Shown here piece by piece: positions 37,418-46,159 of a stretch of DNA of 64,000 nt. The stretch comes from Parasphingorhabdus sp. (GTDB lineage: Bacteria; Pseudomonadota; Alphaproteobacteria; Sphingomonadales; Sphingomonadaceae). The DNA is taken from positions 62,001-126,000 of the forward strand of contig JAUCYS010000010.1 in NCBI GenBank assembly GCA_030373505.1, given 5' to 3'. Position 1 is the first letter of the stretch. Each line of letters opens with the position of its first letter. Under the pieces are notes generated by a model. The model saw only the letters and a list, made by a program, of their open reading frames with translations. It was not told the origin of the DNA and searched no databases. The position numbers and the translations under genes are program-made.

Positions 37418-39097
37418 ATGAATATGGCTGGACCAGTAGCCGACCAACATATACGTTTGATGAAGAACGGATACAAGATATCCGTGGGTCGGGATGTGTT
37501 GACCGGCGCCATCGTTATATTGGCAATCCTGATGTTCGCGGGCACCGGCGGCACGGTGCTGTCCGATGCTATCAATTCCCTTTCCGGACAGGCCAGAGCG
37601 GGCGACAATGTACTGGTATCCGCCTTTCTGCTCAATATTGCGCTGATCCTGTTCGGCTGGCGGCGGTACAAGGACCTGACCAAGGAAGTCGAGGAACGGG
37701 CAGCTGCCGAACAACGCGCGCATTCGCTTGCCGTTACCGATCCGCTGACCGGATTGCTCAATCGCCGCACCATTGGCGAACGAACCGCAGAAATGATCAG
37801 CATTGCCCAGCGCAGACAAAAGAGCATCACCTTTCTGATGCTCGATCTCGACAATTTCAAAAATATCAATGACGTCCATGGTCACGGCGCCGGCGATGCC
37901 GTGCTGAAGAAGGTGGCCACCCGCATCGCCGATGTCCTGCCCCCGAAGAATCTGCTGGCCAGACTCGGCGGAGACGAATTTGCCTGCGCCTTCATCTTTG
38001 ATCCCGAACAGCCCAAAATGGTGGAGCAGATTGCCGACGATCTGATCGACGCAATCTCAGCGCCGATTATCGAAGACGGCGTCCAGCTTGTGGTGACGAC
38101 ATCAATCGGCATGGCCCGTTATGATATGGAATCGGAAGGCGTCGACGTGCTGATGCGGCGTGCCGATATTGCCATGTACAGTTCGAAAAAACAGGGCCGG
38201 AACCGGCATTGCTGGTTCGACGCGAATATGGAGCAGGAACTGCAAACGCGCAGCCTGCTGGAAACCGGTATGCGCGCGGGCATCCCGACCGGAGAATTTG
38301 TCCCCTATTTTGAACAGCAGATAGATCTGGCGACCGGGAGATTGACCGGTTTTGAAATGCTCGCCCGCTGGGAATCCCCGACCCAGGGTCTGATCTCTCC
38401 GGAAATATTCATCCCGATTGCCGAAGAAACCGGCATGATCGGCGACCTGTCGATGAGCATTTTGAGGCAGGCGCTGCACAATGCCAAGCACTGGGATTCC
38501 TCTCTGACCATTTCGGTCAATATATCTCCGATCCAGCTGCTCGATCCCTGGCTGGCGCAGAAAATTGTCAAATTGCTGGTGGAAAGCGGATTCCCGCCCA
38601 GCCGCCTGGAAATCGAAATCACCGAAAGCTCGCTGTTCGAAAATCTGAGTCTGGCGCAATCTATTGTAGGCAGCCTGAAAAATCAGGGCATCAAGATCGC
38701 CCTTGACGATTTTGGTACGGGCTATGGCTCCCTCGCCCATTTGCGCGCCCTGCCCTTTGACCGGATCAAAATTGACCGCAGTTTTGTCTCGTCGCTCATG
38801 CGCAATCCGGAAAGCAAGGCGATCGTGAAAGCAATCAACGGCCTGGGCGAAAGCCTTGGCATGCCGATCACCGCCGAGGGCATTGAAGACAAGGAAACCG
38901 AAGCCGTGTTGCGCCAGATCGGCTGCGCCAAGGGCCAGGGCTGGTATTATGGTCGCCCGCTGACCATTTCCGAAACCCGCAAGATTCTGGCCGAACGCAA
39001 TTTGCTGCCGTCGGCGCCCCGGGAAGAAGAACCCGCAGAACAGGAGGACGCTCTTTCCATCCTGACCACGGAAGACCGGCTGCAAAAAACGGCCTAG
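37418..39097 (+). CDS. GGDEF-EAL cyclic-di-GMP signalling protein
   Basis: A 559-residue inner-membrane protein with two N-terminal membrane helices (about 28-50 and 66-84), a GGDEF domain (about 100-265) and an EAL domain (about 285-530). The diguanylate cyclase site is intact as RLGGDEF; no RxxD inhibitory site lies five residues upstream. In the EAL domain the signature is EML (FEMLARW) instead of EAL, while the metal/catalytic DDFGTGYGS, VNIS and E of EIEITES are kept. Either activity is possible; the sensor is simply a short membrane module. Divergent from ffh, with a 249-base intergenic region. Confidence 0.9.
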   Translation: MNMAGPVADQHIRLMKNGYKISVGRDVLTGAIVILAILMFAGTGGTVLSDAINSLSGQARAGDNVLVSAFLLNIALILFGWRRYKDLTKEVEERAAAEQRAHSLAVTDPLTGLLNRRTIGERTAEMISIAQRRQKSITFLMLDLDNFKNINDVHGHGAGDAVLKKVATRIADVLPPKNLLARLGGDEFACAFIFDPEQPKMVEQIADDLIDAISAPIIEDGVQLVVTTSIGMARYDMESEGVDVLMRRADIAMYSSKKQGRNRHCWFDANMEQELQTRSLLETGMRAGIPTGEFVPYFEQQIDLATGRLTGFEMLARWESPTQGLISPEIFIPIAEETGMIGDLSMSILRQALHNAKHWDSSLTISVNISPIQLLDPWLAQKIVKLLVESGFPPSRLEIEITESSLFENLSLAQSIVGSLKNQGIKIALDDFGTGYGSLAHLRALPFDRIKIDRSFVSSLMRNPESKAIVKAINGLGESLGMPITAEGIEDKETEAVLRQIGCAKGQGWYYGRPLTISETRKILAERNLLPSAPREEEPAEQEDALSILTTEDRLQKTA

Positions 39098-39168
39098 ACC
39101 TGCTTGCGTACAGGCCGGGAGAGCCGAATTGCTGGACTCCCGGGAACGGCGTCCCTAAATCGCCAGTG

Positions 39169-39975
39169 ATGAGCACAGGACGCTTTCACAAAATGCATGG
39201 ATTGGGCAATGATTTTGTCATCATTGATGCGCGCGGGGAGGACATGGAACTCACCGGCGCACGCGCTCTGGCCATTGCCGACCGGCACAGCGGGATCGGC
39301 TGCGACCAGCTGATCGTGCTGCGCCCTTCCCGCCAGGCGGACGTCAGAATGCAGATTTTCAATGCCGACGGCAGCGAGGTCGAAGCCTGCGGCAATGCGG
39401 CGCGCTGCGTCGCGAAGCTGATCGGGGACGAGACCCGGATTGAAACCGGCGGCGGTATCATCATCGGCAATGCCACGGCGGATGGTGCCATTGTCGATAT
39501 GGGCAAGCCCCGTTTCGACTGGCAGGCGATCCCCCTCGCCTATGCGATGGACACATTGCAGATGCCGGTGGGCTGGGAAGATTTGCAGAATCCGGCGGCG
39601 GTCAATGTCGGCAATCCGCATGTGATATTTTTCGTCGAGGACAGCGCCGCAGTCGAACTCGATCGGCTCGGCCCGATGATCGAGGTCGACCCGCTGTTTC
39701 CCGAAAAAGTGAATGTCAATGTCGCCCATATCGAAGACGGTGTCATCCATCTGCGCGTGTGGGAGCGCGGAGCAGGACTCACCAGGGCTTGCGGCACCGG
39801 CGCCTGTGCCACGGCTGTCGCAGCCATCAGGCGCGGTCTGGTCAGCAGTCCGGTAGAGGTCAACCTGCCCGGCGGTCAGCTGACGATCAGCTGGAACGAC
39901 GGCGAGACGATCGAGATGCAGGGGCCGACGACCTATGTTTTTGCCGGGGAAGCAGACTGGACGCAGTTCGGATGA
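39169..39975 (+). CDS. dapF: Diaminopimelate epimerase DapF
   Basis: Racemase-type enzyme converting L,L- to meso-diaminopimelate for lysine and peptidoglycan. The 268-residue protein has KMHGLGNDFV, the first catalytic cysteine in SEVEACGNAARC and the second in TRACGTGACAT. An in-frame GTG lies directly before the ATG. The stop overlaps the mtaB start (ATGA), beginning a four-gene run to yciB. Confidence 0.96.
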   Translation: MSTGRFHKMHGLGNDFVIIDARGEDMELTGARALAIADRHSGIGCDQLIVLRPSRQADVRMQIFNADGSEVEACGNAARCVAKLIGDETRIETGGGIIIGNATADGAIVDMGKPRFDWQAIPLAYAMDTLQMPVGWEDLQNPAAVNVGNPHVIFFVEDSAAVELDRLGPMIEVDPLFPEKVNVNVAHIEDGVIHLRVWERGAGLTRACGTGACATAVAAIRRGLVSSPVEVNLPGGQLTISWNDGETIEMQGPTTYVFAGEADWTQFG

Positions 39976-41237
39976 GCGCTCCGCAAATGATCAGCATGGG
40001 ATGCCGGCTCAATATCGCCGAGAGCGAGAAGCTGCGGCAGAATCTGGCGGCGAGCAATATTGACGGCGACAATCTGATCATCGTCAACAGCTGTGCGGTG
40101 ACCAACGAGGCAGTTCGGCAGACGCGGCAGGCGATCCGCCGGGCGAAAAAGGACAATCCGGAAAAGAACATCATCGTCACCGGTTGCGCGGCCCAGGTCG
40201 ATCCATCGATGTTCGCGGCGATGCCGGAAACAAGCGCTGTGGTCGGCAATATCGACAAATATGATCCGGCCAATTTCAAGCTCGGGCTGCACAGCAACCG
40301 GCCCGATATCCGGGTGTCCGATATCATGCGGATTACGGAAACCGCTCCGCATATGGTCAGCGCCTTTGCCGACCGCTCGCGCGCCTTTGTCGAGATCCAG
40401 AATGGCTGCGACCATCGCTGTACCTTCTGCATCATTCCCTTCGGCCGGGGCAACAGCCGGTCCGTGCCCGCCGGGCTGATCGTCGAGCAGGTACAGGCGC
40501 TGGTCGACAAGGGCTTTCAGGAGGTCGTGCTCACCGGCGTCGATGTCACCAGCTACGGACCGGACCTGCCCGGAGCGCCGACGCTTGGCCAGCTGATCGA
40601 ACGGATATTGAAACATGTCCCGCAATTGCCGCGGCTCAGACTGTCGTCACTGGACGGGATCGAGATTGACGAGCGGATGTTCGAGCTGCTGACCGGCGAG
40701 ACGCGGCTGATGCCCCATGTGCATCTGTCGCTGCAGTCGGGCGACAATATGATCCTGAAGCGGATGAAGCGGCGGCACAGCCGCGAGCAGGCAATCGCGC
40801 TGGTGGAAAGGCTGAAAGCCAGACGACCGGAAATTGCGGTCGGCGCGGATATCATCGCGGGCTTTCCAACGGAAGATGATGCCATGTTCGCCAACAGCCT
40901 TGCCCTCATCGAGCAGTGCGACATCGTCCATGGCCATATTTTCTCCTATTCCCCGAAACAGGGCACGCCGGCAGCGCGGATGCCGCAACTCGACGGCGAT
41001 GTGATCAAGCGCCGGGCAAAGCTGTTGCGCAACGCGGTCGCCGGGCGCGCGCGGAACTGGCGGCGGACGCTGATCGGGACGCGGCAGAATGTGTTGGCGG
41101 AAATGTCCGGCGACACCGGCTATGCCGCCAATTTTGCCCGCGTGACATTTGACGCCCCTGCGAGCAGGGGACAGATCGTTCCGGTGGAGATTACCGGGAT
41201 GCAGGACAAGCAACTGATTGGCAGGGTAGCAGCGTGA
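39972..41237 (+). CDS. mtaB: tRNA t6A37 methylthiotransferase MtaB
   Basis: Radical-SAM enzyme converting t6A37 to ms2t6A37 in tRNAs reading ANN codons. The 421-residue protein has the N-terminal UPF0004 cluster cysteines in SMGCRLNIAES, VNSCAVTNEA and VTGCAAQVD, and the radical-SAM motif in NGCDHRCTFCIIPFGRG. The order C-N-I-A-E-S-E fits MtaB rather than MiaB. I start at the ATG that overlaps dapF; the longer frame upstream is antisense-like noise. Confidence 0.94.
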   Translation: MSAPQMISMGCRLNIAESEKLRQNLAASNIDGDNLIIVNSCAVTNEAVRQTRQAIRRAKKDNPEKNIIVTGCAAQVDPSMFAAMPETSAVVGNIDKYDPANFKLGLHSNRPDIRVSDIMRITETAPHMVSAFADRSRAFVEIQNGCDHRCTFCIIPFGRGNSRSVPAGLIVEQVQALVDKGFQEVVLTGVDVTSYGPDLPGAPTLGQLIERILKHVPQLPRLRLSSLDGIEIDERMFELLTGETRLMPHVHLSLQSGDNMILKRMKRRHSREQAIALVERLKARRPEIAVGADIIAGFPTEDDAMFANSLALIEQCDIVHGHIFSYSPKQGTPAARMPQLDGDVIKRRAKLLRNAVAGRARNWRRTLIGTRQNVLAEMSGDTGYAANFARVTFDAPASRGQIVPVEITGMQDKQLIGRVAA

Positions 41238-42163
41238 ACGAGAAAAACAGTTGGAAGGACCGTCTGTTCGGCGGTTTCAGCAAGACATCGTCCCGGCTGA
41301 CCGAGAATCTGACCGGGCTGGTGACCAAGGCCAGGCTGGATGAGGCGACTCTGGATGATATCGAGGATGCGCTGATCATGTCGGACCTGGGTCCGGCGAC
41401 GGCCGCGTCGATCCGGGAGAAGCTGTCGGTCGAGCGTTTCGAGAAAGGCCTCAGCGAACAGGCGGTGAAGGAAATCATCCGGAGGGAGATTGCGGCGATA
41501 CTGGAACCGGTCGCCATCCCCCTGGAAATCGATGCCTTTCCGCGACCGCAGGTGATATTGGTGATCGGCGTCAACGGCTCCGGCAAGACCACGACAATTG
41601 CCAAGCTGGCGCATCTGTTTCTCGAACAGGATTATGGCGTGATGCTGGCGGCGGGCGACACGTTCCGCGCGGCGGCCATCGGACAGCTCAAGATATGGGC
41701 CGAACGACTGGGCGTTCCGATCATCAGCGGCCCGCAGGGCGGGGACAGCGCCAGCATCGTCTATGAAGGCGTGAAACAGGCGACCGCCACCGGGATCGAC
41801 GTGTTAATCGTCGATACAGCCGGACGGTTGCAGAATCGCAGCGAACTGATGGACGAGCTGGACAAGATCCGGCGGGTGTTGGGTCGGCTTAATCCGGCGG
41901 CGCCGCATAATGTGGTGCTGGTGCTGGATGCGACGACCGGGCAAAATGCCCTGTCCCAGATCGAAGTGTTTCGTGACGTCGCCAAGGTCACCGGCCTGAT
42001 CATGACCAAGCTGGACGGGACCGCCCGCGGCGGCGTACTGGTCGCAGCAGCGAAGCAATTTGGCCTGCCGATCCACGCCATCGGGATCGGCGAGACCGTC
42101 GACGACCTAAGACCATTCAAGGCCGAAGATCTGGCCGCAGCCATAGCCGGGATAGAAGAATGA
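41234..42163 (+). CDS. ftsY: Signal recognition particle receptor FtsY
   Basis: SRP receptor GTPase, 309 residues, essentially only the NG domain with a short basic N-terminus rather than the long acidic A domain of E. coli FtsY. GTPase motifs: VIGVNGSGKTTTIAKLA, AAGDTFRAAAI, IVDTAGRLQNRSEL, TKLDGTARGGVL. GTG start overlapping the mtaB stop. Works with Ffh from 35.7 kb. Confidence 0.96.
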   Translation: MNEKNSWKDRLFGGFSKTSSRLTENLTGLVTKARLDEATLDDIEDALIMSDLGPATAASIREKLSVERFEKGLSEQAVKEIIRREIAAILEPVAIPLEIDAFPRPQVILVIGVNGSGKTTTIAKLAHLFLEQDYGVMLAAGDTFRAAAIGQLKIWAERLGVPIISGPQGGDSASIVYEGVKQATATGIDVLIVDTAGRLQNRSELMDELDKIRRVLGRLNPAAPHNVVLVLDATTGQNALSQIEVFRDVAKVTGLIMTKLDGTARGGVLVAAAKQFGLPIHAIGIGETVDDLRPFKAEDLAAAIAGIEE

Positions 42164-42798
42164 CCGAAGCCACCGCGATTGAAGAAATTCCAAAAGAACA
42201 CCGGGGCCTCAGCTTCGCGCTCGATTTCGGGCCGCTGCTGATTTTCTTTCTGGTCTATAAATTCGGCGCGCCGGAAGGCAATCCGATCACCTCCGCCATT
42301 TACGGCACGATCGCCTTCATGGTCGCGATTGTCCTGGCGATGGGCATTTCCAAATGGAAGCTCGGCAAGGTCTCGCCGATGATGTGGATGTCGGCGGTGC
42401 TGATTCTGGGATTTGGCGCGCTCACCATCTATTTCGCCGACCCCCGTTTCATCCAGCACAAGCCGACCATCATCTATGCCGGATTTGCGCTGATCCTGTT
42501 CGGCGGACTGCTGCGCCGCAAGGCGATGCTGAAAAGCCTGCTGCAGGCGGCTTTTGAAGGGCTGAACGATACAGGCTGGCTGAAACTGTCGCGCAACTGG
42601 GGCATATTTTTCGCGGCCATGGCCGTGCTCAACGAGCTGATGGTGGCAACGCTGAGCTTTGACTGGTGGCTGACGATCAAGGTCTGGGGCGTGCCAGCGG
42701 TTTCGTTCCTGTTCGCGATGGCCAATATCCCGATGCTGATGAAGCACGGCTTTACGGTCGAAGAAAAGCCGCGCCCTGAGGGTCAGGACGCGGCTTAA
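42160..42798 (+). CDS. yciB: Inner-membrane septation protein YciB (IspZ)
   Basis: A 212-residue membrane protein with five to six hydrophobic helices of the YciB/IspZ (septation protein A) family: LDFGPLLIFFLVYKFG at the first helix, DPRFIQHKPTIIYA in the middle and SRNWGIFFAAMAVLNELM later are typical. Implicated in cell-envelope synthesis and division, mechanism not known. Start overlaps the ftsY stop by four bases (ATGA); last gene of the run. Confidence 0.92.
   Translation: MTEATAIEEIPKEHRGLSFALDFGPLLIFFLVYKFGAPEGNPITSAIYGTIAFMVAIVLAMGISKWKLGKVSPMMWMSAVLILGFGALTIYFADPRFIQHKPTIIYAGFALILFGGLLRRKAMLKSLLQAAFEGLNDTGWLKLSRNWGIFFAAMAVLNELMVATLSFDWWLTIKVWGVPAVSFLFAMANIPMLMKHGFTVEEKPRPEGQDAA
42766..42797 (-). 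terminator. Probable terminator of sodB
   Basis: AAGCCGCG (42768-42775 region) and CGCGGCTT enclose a GC-rich loop; on the minus strand the stem is followed by TTTTC. It overlaps the last codons of yciB and lies about 25 bases downstream of the sodB stop. Confidence 0.5.
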
Positions 42799-42822
42799 AC
42801 TGCTTTTCAGCCTGAAGGAGGC

Positions 42823-43428
42823 TTAGCCCTGGTCGGCGCGGCTGACGCCGTCTCCGTCCATGTTCAGGGCCACGAAGTCCCAGTCGACAGCATTGTCGAG
42901 CAGAGCCGAAACATAGTCGGGACGCGCGTTCTGGTAATCCAGATAATAGGCATGTTCCCAGACGTCGAGCGTGAACAGCGGCTTGACGCCATGCGCAACC
43001 GGTGTGTCGGCATCATGATAGGAGGTGATTTTCAGTTCGTCCCCATCCAGCACCAACCAGGCCCAACCACTGGCGAAATGGCCGGTTGCCTCGTCCTTGA
43101 ACTTGGATTTGAAATCATCGATCGAGCCAAAGGTCTTTTCAAGACGATCTTTCAATTCGCCGGAAATTTCCTTTTTCTCTGGTGACAGGCACAGCCAGTA
43201 GAAGCTGTGGTTCCAGACCTGGGCAGCGTTGTTGAACAGGCCGCCATCAGCGACTTCGATGATTTCCGAAAGCTTCTTGCCTTCGTGATCAGTGCCTTTG
43301 ATCGCGTCGTTGGTCTTGCTGACATAGGCATTGTGATGCTTGCCATGATGATAGTTGAAGGTCTCCTCGGAGATCAGATCTCCAAAAGCCGTTTTTCCAT
43401 AAGGGAGGGGCGGAAGTTCGAAAGCCAT
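42823..43428 (-). CDS. sodB: Superoxide dismutase, Fe/Mn type
   Basis: Dismutates superoxide in the cytoplasm. The 201-residue protein has the N-terminal FELPPLPYGKTAFGDLIS, the first metal histidine in NYHHGKHHNAYV, the second in NHSFYWLCL, and the Asp/His pair in DVWEHAYYLDYQN. The SAWLVL-type glutamine/glycine choice (GSGWAWL replaced by SGWAWLVL) fits Fe-type SODs, but metal use cannot be certain. Monocistronic, facing yciB. Confidence 0.95.
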   Translation of the reverse strand: MAFELPPLPYGKTAFGDLISEETFNYHHGKHHNAYVSKTNDAIKGTDHEGKKLSEIIEVADGGLFNNAAQVWNHSFYWLCLSPEKKEISGELKDRLEKTFGSIDDFKSKFKDEATGHFASGWAWLVLDGDELKITSYHDADTPVAHGVKPLFTLDVWEHAYYLDYQNARPDYVSALLDNAVDWDFVALNMDGDGVSRADQG

Positions 43429-43642
43429 AATGTCGTTTCTCCATTTTTTGAGATGTAGTCTGTCAACGCATCAACCACAAAAAAGATGCAAGGACAATTG
43501 TCCATTTTCCCGGAAGACGGGATAAAAGATCGATTTTTGGACCATAGCCCGCGAGTGGCGGAGGCTAACAGTGTGTCATCAATTTCAATGATAGCGGCAC
43601 TGGAAGAATTGGAAGCATGACAATGGCTTTTCCCGCCCGCTT

Positions 43643-44689
43643 TTATGAGCCCAGAAGATCGTGCCTTTTCAGGGCATGGCGCAGCTGGTCGTAGGTCAGG
43701 TTGAGCGCCTTTGCCGTCTGCCGCTGATTATAGCGCGACCTGGCGAGGGCCGCCTCCAATATCCGTTTTTCATAGGCTTCCACCGCGGCTTTCATATCGT
43801 CCACGCCGTCGAATGTCGGTTCGGATGACGCTGGTGCGGCCTGCGCCGGATGGGCCTCTCCGGTGCCGGACGCATCAGCCCCGGAGTCGGGGGCGATATT
43901 TTTCTCGCGCGGCTTCCACGGCGATTCGAACGGGTCGAAGACGATATGGTCGACCGGTCGGCTATGGTCATTCCACTGATAGACGGCGCGCTCGATCACG
44001 TTGCGCAATTCCCGGACATTGCCTGGCCAGTCGTGCCGGTTTAGCGCCTCGGAGGCGAGCCGCCCGAACCCGGGCCAGGAAGGCCATTCCAGTTCCGCGG
44101 CCATCCGGCGACCGAAATAGTCGCTCAGCACCGGTACGTCGCCTTCGCGCACGCGCAGCGGAGGCAGGGTCACGACTTCGAAGGAAAGCCGGTCGAGCAG
44201 GTCGGCGCGAAACCTGTTCTCGTCCGCCATCCTCGGCAGATCGGCATTGGTGGCGGCGACGATGCGGACATCGACGCGCTGCGGCCGGGAAGATCCGATC
44301 CGGGTGATCTCGCCATATTCGACCGCTCGCAACAACCGTTCCTGCGCGCCGGTCGACAGGGTGCCCAGTTCGTCAAGGAACAGGGTGCCACCATCGGCTT
44401 CCTCGAATCGCCCTACCCTCGCCTTGGTAGCGCCGGTGAAGGCGCCCGCCTCGTGACCGAACAGTTCCGCCTCGATCAGGGTTTCCGGCATTGCCGCGCA
44501 ATTGAGCGTGACAAACGGCCCGTCCCATCGCAGACTGAGCCGGTGCAGGCGTTCCGCGATCAGTTCCTTGCCGGTGCCGCGTTCGCCGACGACGAGCACT
44601 GGACGATTGAGCGGCGCTGCCCGGCTGGCCTTTTCGACCGCGTCGAGAAAGGCGCCTGATTCGCCGACAAATTGGGTTTCGCGTTCCAT
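43643..44689 (-). CDS. pspF: PspF, sigma54-dependent activator of the psp operon
   Basis: A 348-residue enhancer-binding protein that lacks an N-terminal receiver domain, as PspF does. AAA+ motifs: VGERGTGKEL (Walker A), EAGAFTGATKARVG (the sigma54-contacting GAFTGA loop), GGTLFLDELG (Walker B), then a Fis-type C-terminal helix-turn-helix, ARSRYNQRQTAKALNLTYDQ. I start at MERETQFVG, matching PspF proteins, rather than a GC-poor extension to 44725. Divergent from the psp operon whose sigma54 promoter it should activate; PspA is expected to inhibit it. Confidence 0.93.
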   Translation of the reverse strand: MERETQFVGESGAFLDAVEKASRAAPLNRPVLVVGERGTGKELIAERLHRLSLRWDGPFVTLNCAAMPETLIEAELFGHEAGAFTGATKARVGRFEEADGGTLFLDELGTLSTGAQERLLRAVEYGEITRIGSSRPQRVDVRIVAATNADLPRMADENRFRADLLDRLSFEVVTLPPLRVREGDVPVLSDYFGRRMAAELEWPSWPGFGRLASEALNRHDWPGNVRELRNVIERAVYQWNDHSRPVDHIVFDPFESPWKPREKNIAPDSGADASGTGEAHPAQAAPASSEPTFDGVDDMKAAVEAYEKRILEAALARSRYNQRQTAKALNLTYDQLRHALKRHDLLGS

Positions 44690-44790
44690 GGCCAATATAT
44701 AGTGTCGATTGCCATTAAATAGCAATTAATACCATGTTCATGGGCGGCAAAAATATGATTATCTCTTGTTTTTCAATGCGTTATTTCAGT

Positions 44791-44806
44791 TGGCACGGCT
44801 TCTGCA
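44791..44806 (+). promoter_or_regulatory. Sigma54 promoter of the psp operon
   Basis: TGGCACGGCTTCTGCA matches the consensus TGGCACG-N4-TTGCA at all but one position, with the invariant GG (44792-44793) and GC (44804-44805) ten bases apart. It sits 45 bases before the first gene of the operon and downstream of the divergent pspF, exactly the expected arrangement. Confidence 0.92.
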
Positions 44807-44850
44807 ATGCAGGTTCCAGACACCAATGACACGGACTTCTGGAGGAAATC

Positions 44851-45027
44851 ATGCCCGCACTGAACAAAATGACCCGCACCGATATTTCCGCGATCATCTC
44901 GATCCTGCTCTTCAGCGTGACGATTGTGATCAGCGCGGTTGGGCCGGCCCAGGCCGAAGGCATGATGGCCTCCCAGCAAAACGCTTCCCCTCCTGTCAGC
45001 CTTGTTAACCCAGGTTACCCGGCATGA
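44851..45027 (+). CDS. 58-residue exported or membrane-anchored peptide, first gene of psp operon
   Basis: ATG preceded by GGAGG at six bases' spacing, encoding MPALNKMTRT followed by a hydrophobic stretch (ISAIISILLFSVTIVISAVG) and an A-Q-A-E site that could be a signal-peptidase cut, then a short polar tail. The peptide is either secreted as about 22 residues or kept as a membrane anchor. It lies between the sigma54 promoter and pspA. Its stop overlaps an ATG (ATGA at 45024) whose frame runs without a stop into pspA. Not a family I recognise. Confidence 0.7.
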   Translation: MPALNKMTRTDISAIISILLFSVTIVISAVGPAQAEGMMASQQNASPPVSLVNPGYPA

Positions 45028-45037
45028 CAGACAAAAT

Positions 45038-45082
45038 GGCCGGGGCCCCTTCTTTCCCCCTTGCCGAAGTAAGGTCCCGGCC
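45038..45082 (+). promoter_or_regulatory. Hairpin between the leader peptide gene and pspA
   Basis: GGCCGGGGCC (45038-45047) can pair with GGTCCCGGCC (45073-45082) over ten positions with one G-U pair, across a 25-base C/T-rich loop. It lies in the 150-base segment between the leader peptide stop and the PspA start and may influence the relative expression of the two. Inference from pairing only. Confidence 0.4.
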
Positions 45083-45176
45083 ACCTTTTGAAATTCAACA
45101 GGTTGATGTAGAACAGGACTGGAGCGACGGCTCGAACAAGTTCCGACACAACCACAGACGCAACCGGAGTATGTAC

Positions 45177-45851
45177 ATGGCAGGCATTTTTTCAAGAACG
45201 CGCGATATCATCGCGGCCAACGTTACCGACATGCTGGACAAGGCAGAAGACCCGTCCAAGATGATCCGCATGATCATCCTCGAGATGGAGGAAACGCTCG
45301 TCGAAGTCCGCGCCTCCGCCGCCCGCACGATCGCCGACCAGAAGGAAATGCGCCGGCATATCGACAAGCTCGATCATCTGACCGAAGACTGGGGCGAAAA
45401 GGCCCAGCTGGCGCTGTCCAAGGACCGCGAGGATCTGGCGAAAGCCGCGCTGATCGAAAAGCGCAAGGCGGCCGACATGGCCGACCAGCTGAAGGCAGAA
45501 ATTCAGGTGCTGGATGATGCGCTGCGTTCCTCGGAAGCCGACATCGCCAAATTGCAGAAGAAGCTGCAGGAAGCCCGGTCGCGCCAGAGCAACCTGGTCA
45601 ATCGTCTGGAAAGCGCCGAAAACCGCGTGAAGCTGCGCGAAATGTACAATGGCGAAAAGGTCCATGATGCTTTCTCCCGCTTTGAATATCTCGAGCGTCA
45701 GGTCGACTTCGCCGAAGGCCGCGCCGATGCGCTTGGCATGGGCGGCGAGCCGCAGAGCCTGGAAAACCAGATCGCCGCGCTCGAATCCAGCGACAAGATC
45801 GATGCAGAACTGGAAGCCATGAAGGCGGCCATGAAGAAAGGTGACGCATAA
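45177..45851 (+). CDS. pspA: Phage shock protein PspA
   Basis: Peripheral membrane coiled-coil protein (ESCRT-III-like, IM30 family) that stabilises the inner membrane and restrains PspF. The 224-residue protein has the amphipathic N-terminus MAGIFSRTRDIIAANVTDML, the DPSKMIRMIILEMEETLVEV helix and long coiled coil, and FEYLERQVDFAEGRADAL. I choose the third in-frame Met, with GGAG seven bases upstream, as it gives the canonical N-terminus; the frame is open to 45024, adding 51 polar residues. Confidence 0.95.
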   Translation: MAGIFSRTRDIIAANVTDMLDKAEDPSKMIRMIILEMEETLVEVRASAARTIADQKEMRRHIDKLDHLTEDWGEKAQLALSKDREDLAKAALIEKRKAADMADQLKAEIQVLDDALRSSEADIAKLQKKLQEARSRQSNLVNRLESAENRVKLREMYNGEKVHDAFSRFEYLERQVDFAEGRADALGMGGEPQSLENQIAALESSDKIDAELEAMKAAMKKGDA

Positions 45852-46159
45852 TGCAGGAAGAACTGATCATCATCCCCATCGTCATGGGCACCCTGTTCAT
45901 TGGCCTGCCGTGGCTGATCTTCCACTATGTCACAAAATGGAAAACCGCGGCGACGATCACCAATGAAGACGAAAATCTGCTCGAAGAATTGCACCATATG
46001 GCGCGGCGTCTGGATGACCGGATGGAAACCATCGAGCGCATCATGGCAGCGGACAATCCGGACTGGCGCCAGTCTGCCCTGCCCACTCCGTCGGCGTCCC
46101 CTGCTCCCACGCTCGAAAATTTTGACGAGCTGCTGAAAAAAGAAAGGCACCCATCATGA
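45851..46159 (+). CDS. pspB: Phage shock protein PspB
   Basis: Inner-membrane partner of PspC in sensing envelope stress. The 102-residue protein has one N-terminal helix (IIIPIVMGTLFIGLPWLIFHYVTKW), then the PspB coiled-coil with MARRLDDRMETIERIMAADNPDWR, which parallels E. coli PspB ending in RERIQALESILDAEHPNWR. A C-terminal Pro/Ser/Thr extension makes it longer than the 74-residue E. coli protein. It overlaps pspA by one base and pspC by four. Confidence 0.93.
   Translation: MQEELIIIPIVMGTLFIGLPWLIFHYVTKWKTAATITNEDENLLEELHHMARRLDDRMETIERIMAADNPDWRQSALPTPSASPAPTLENFDELLKKERHPS

Noticed and set aside
37364-37885. Minus-strand frames of 173 and 186 codons at the start of the GGDEF gene
   Set aside because: Antisense to a gene with intact GGDEF/EAL motifs; no ribosome binding site and no family resemblance.
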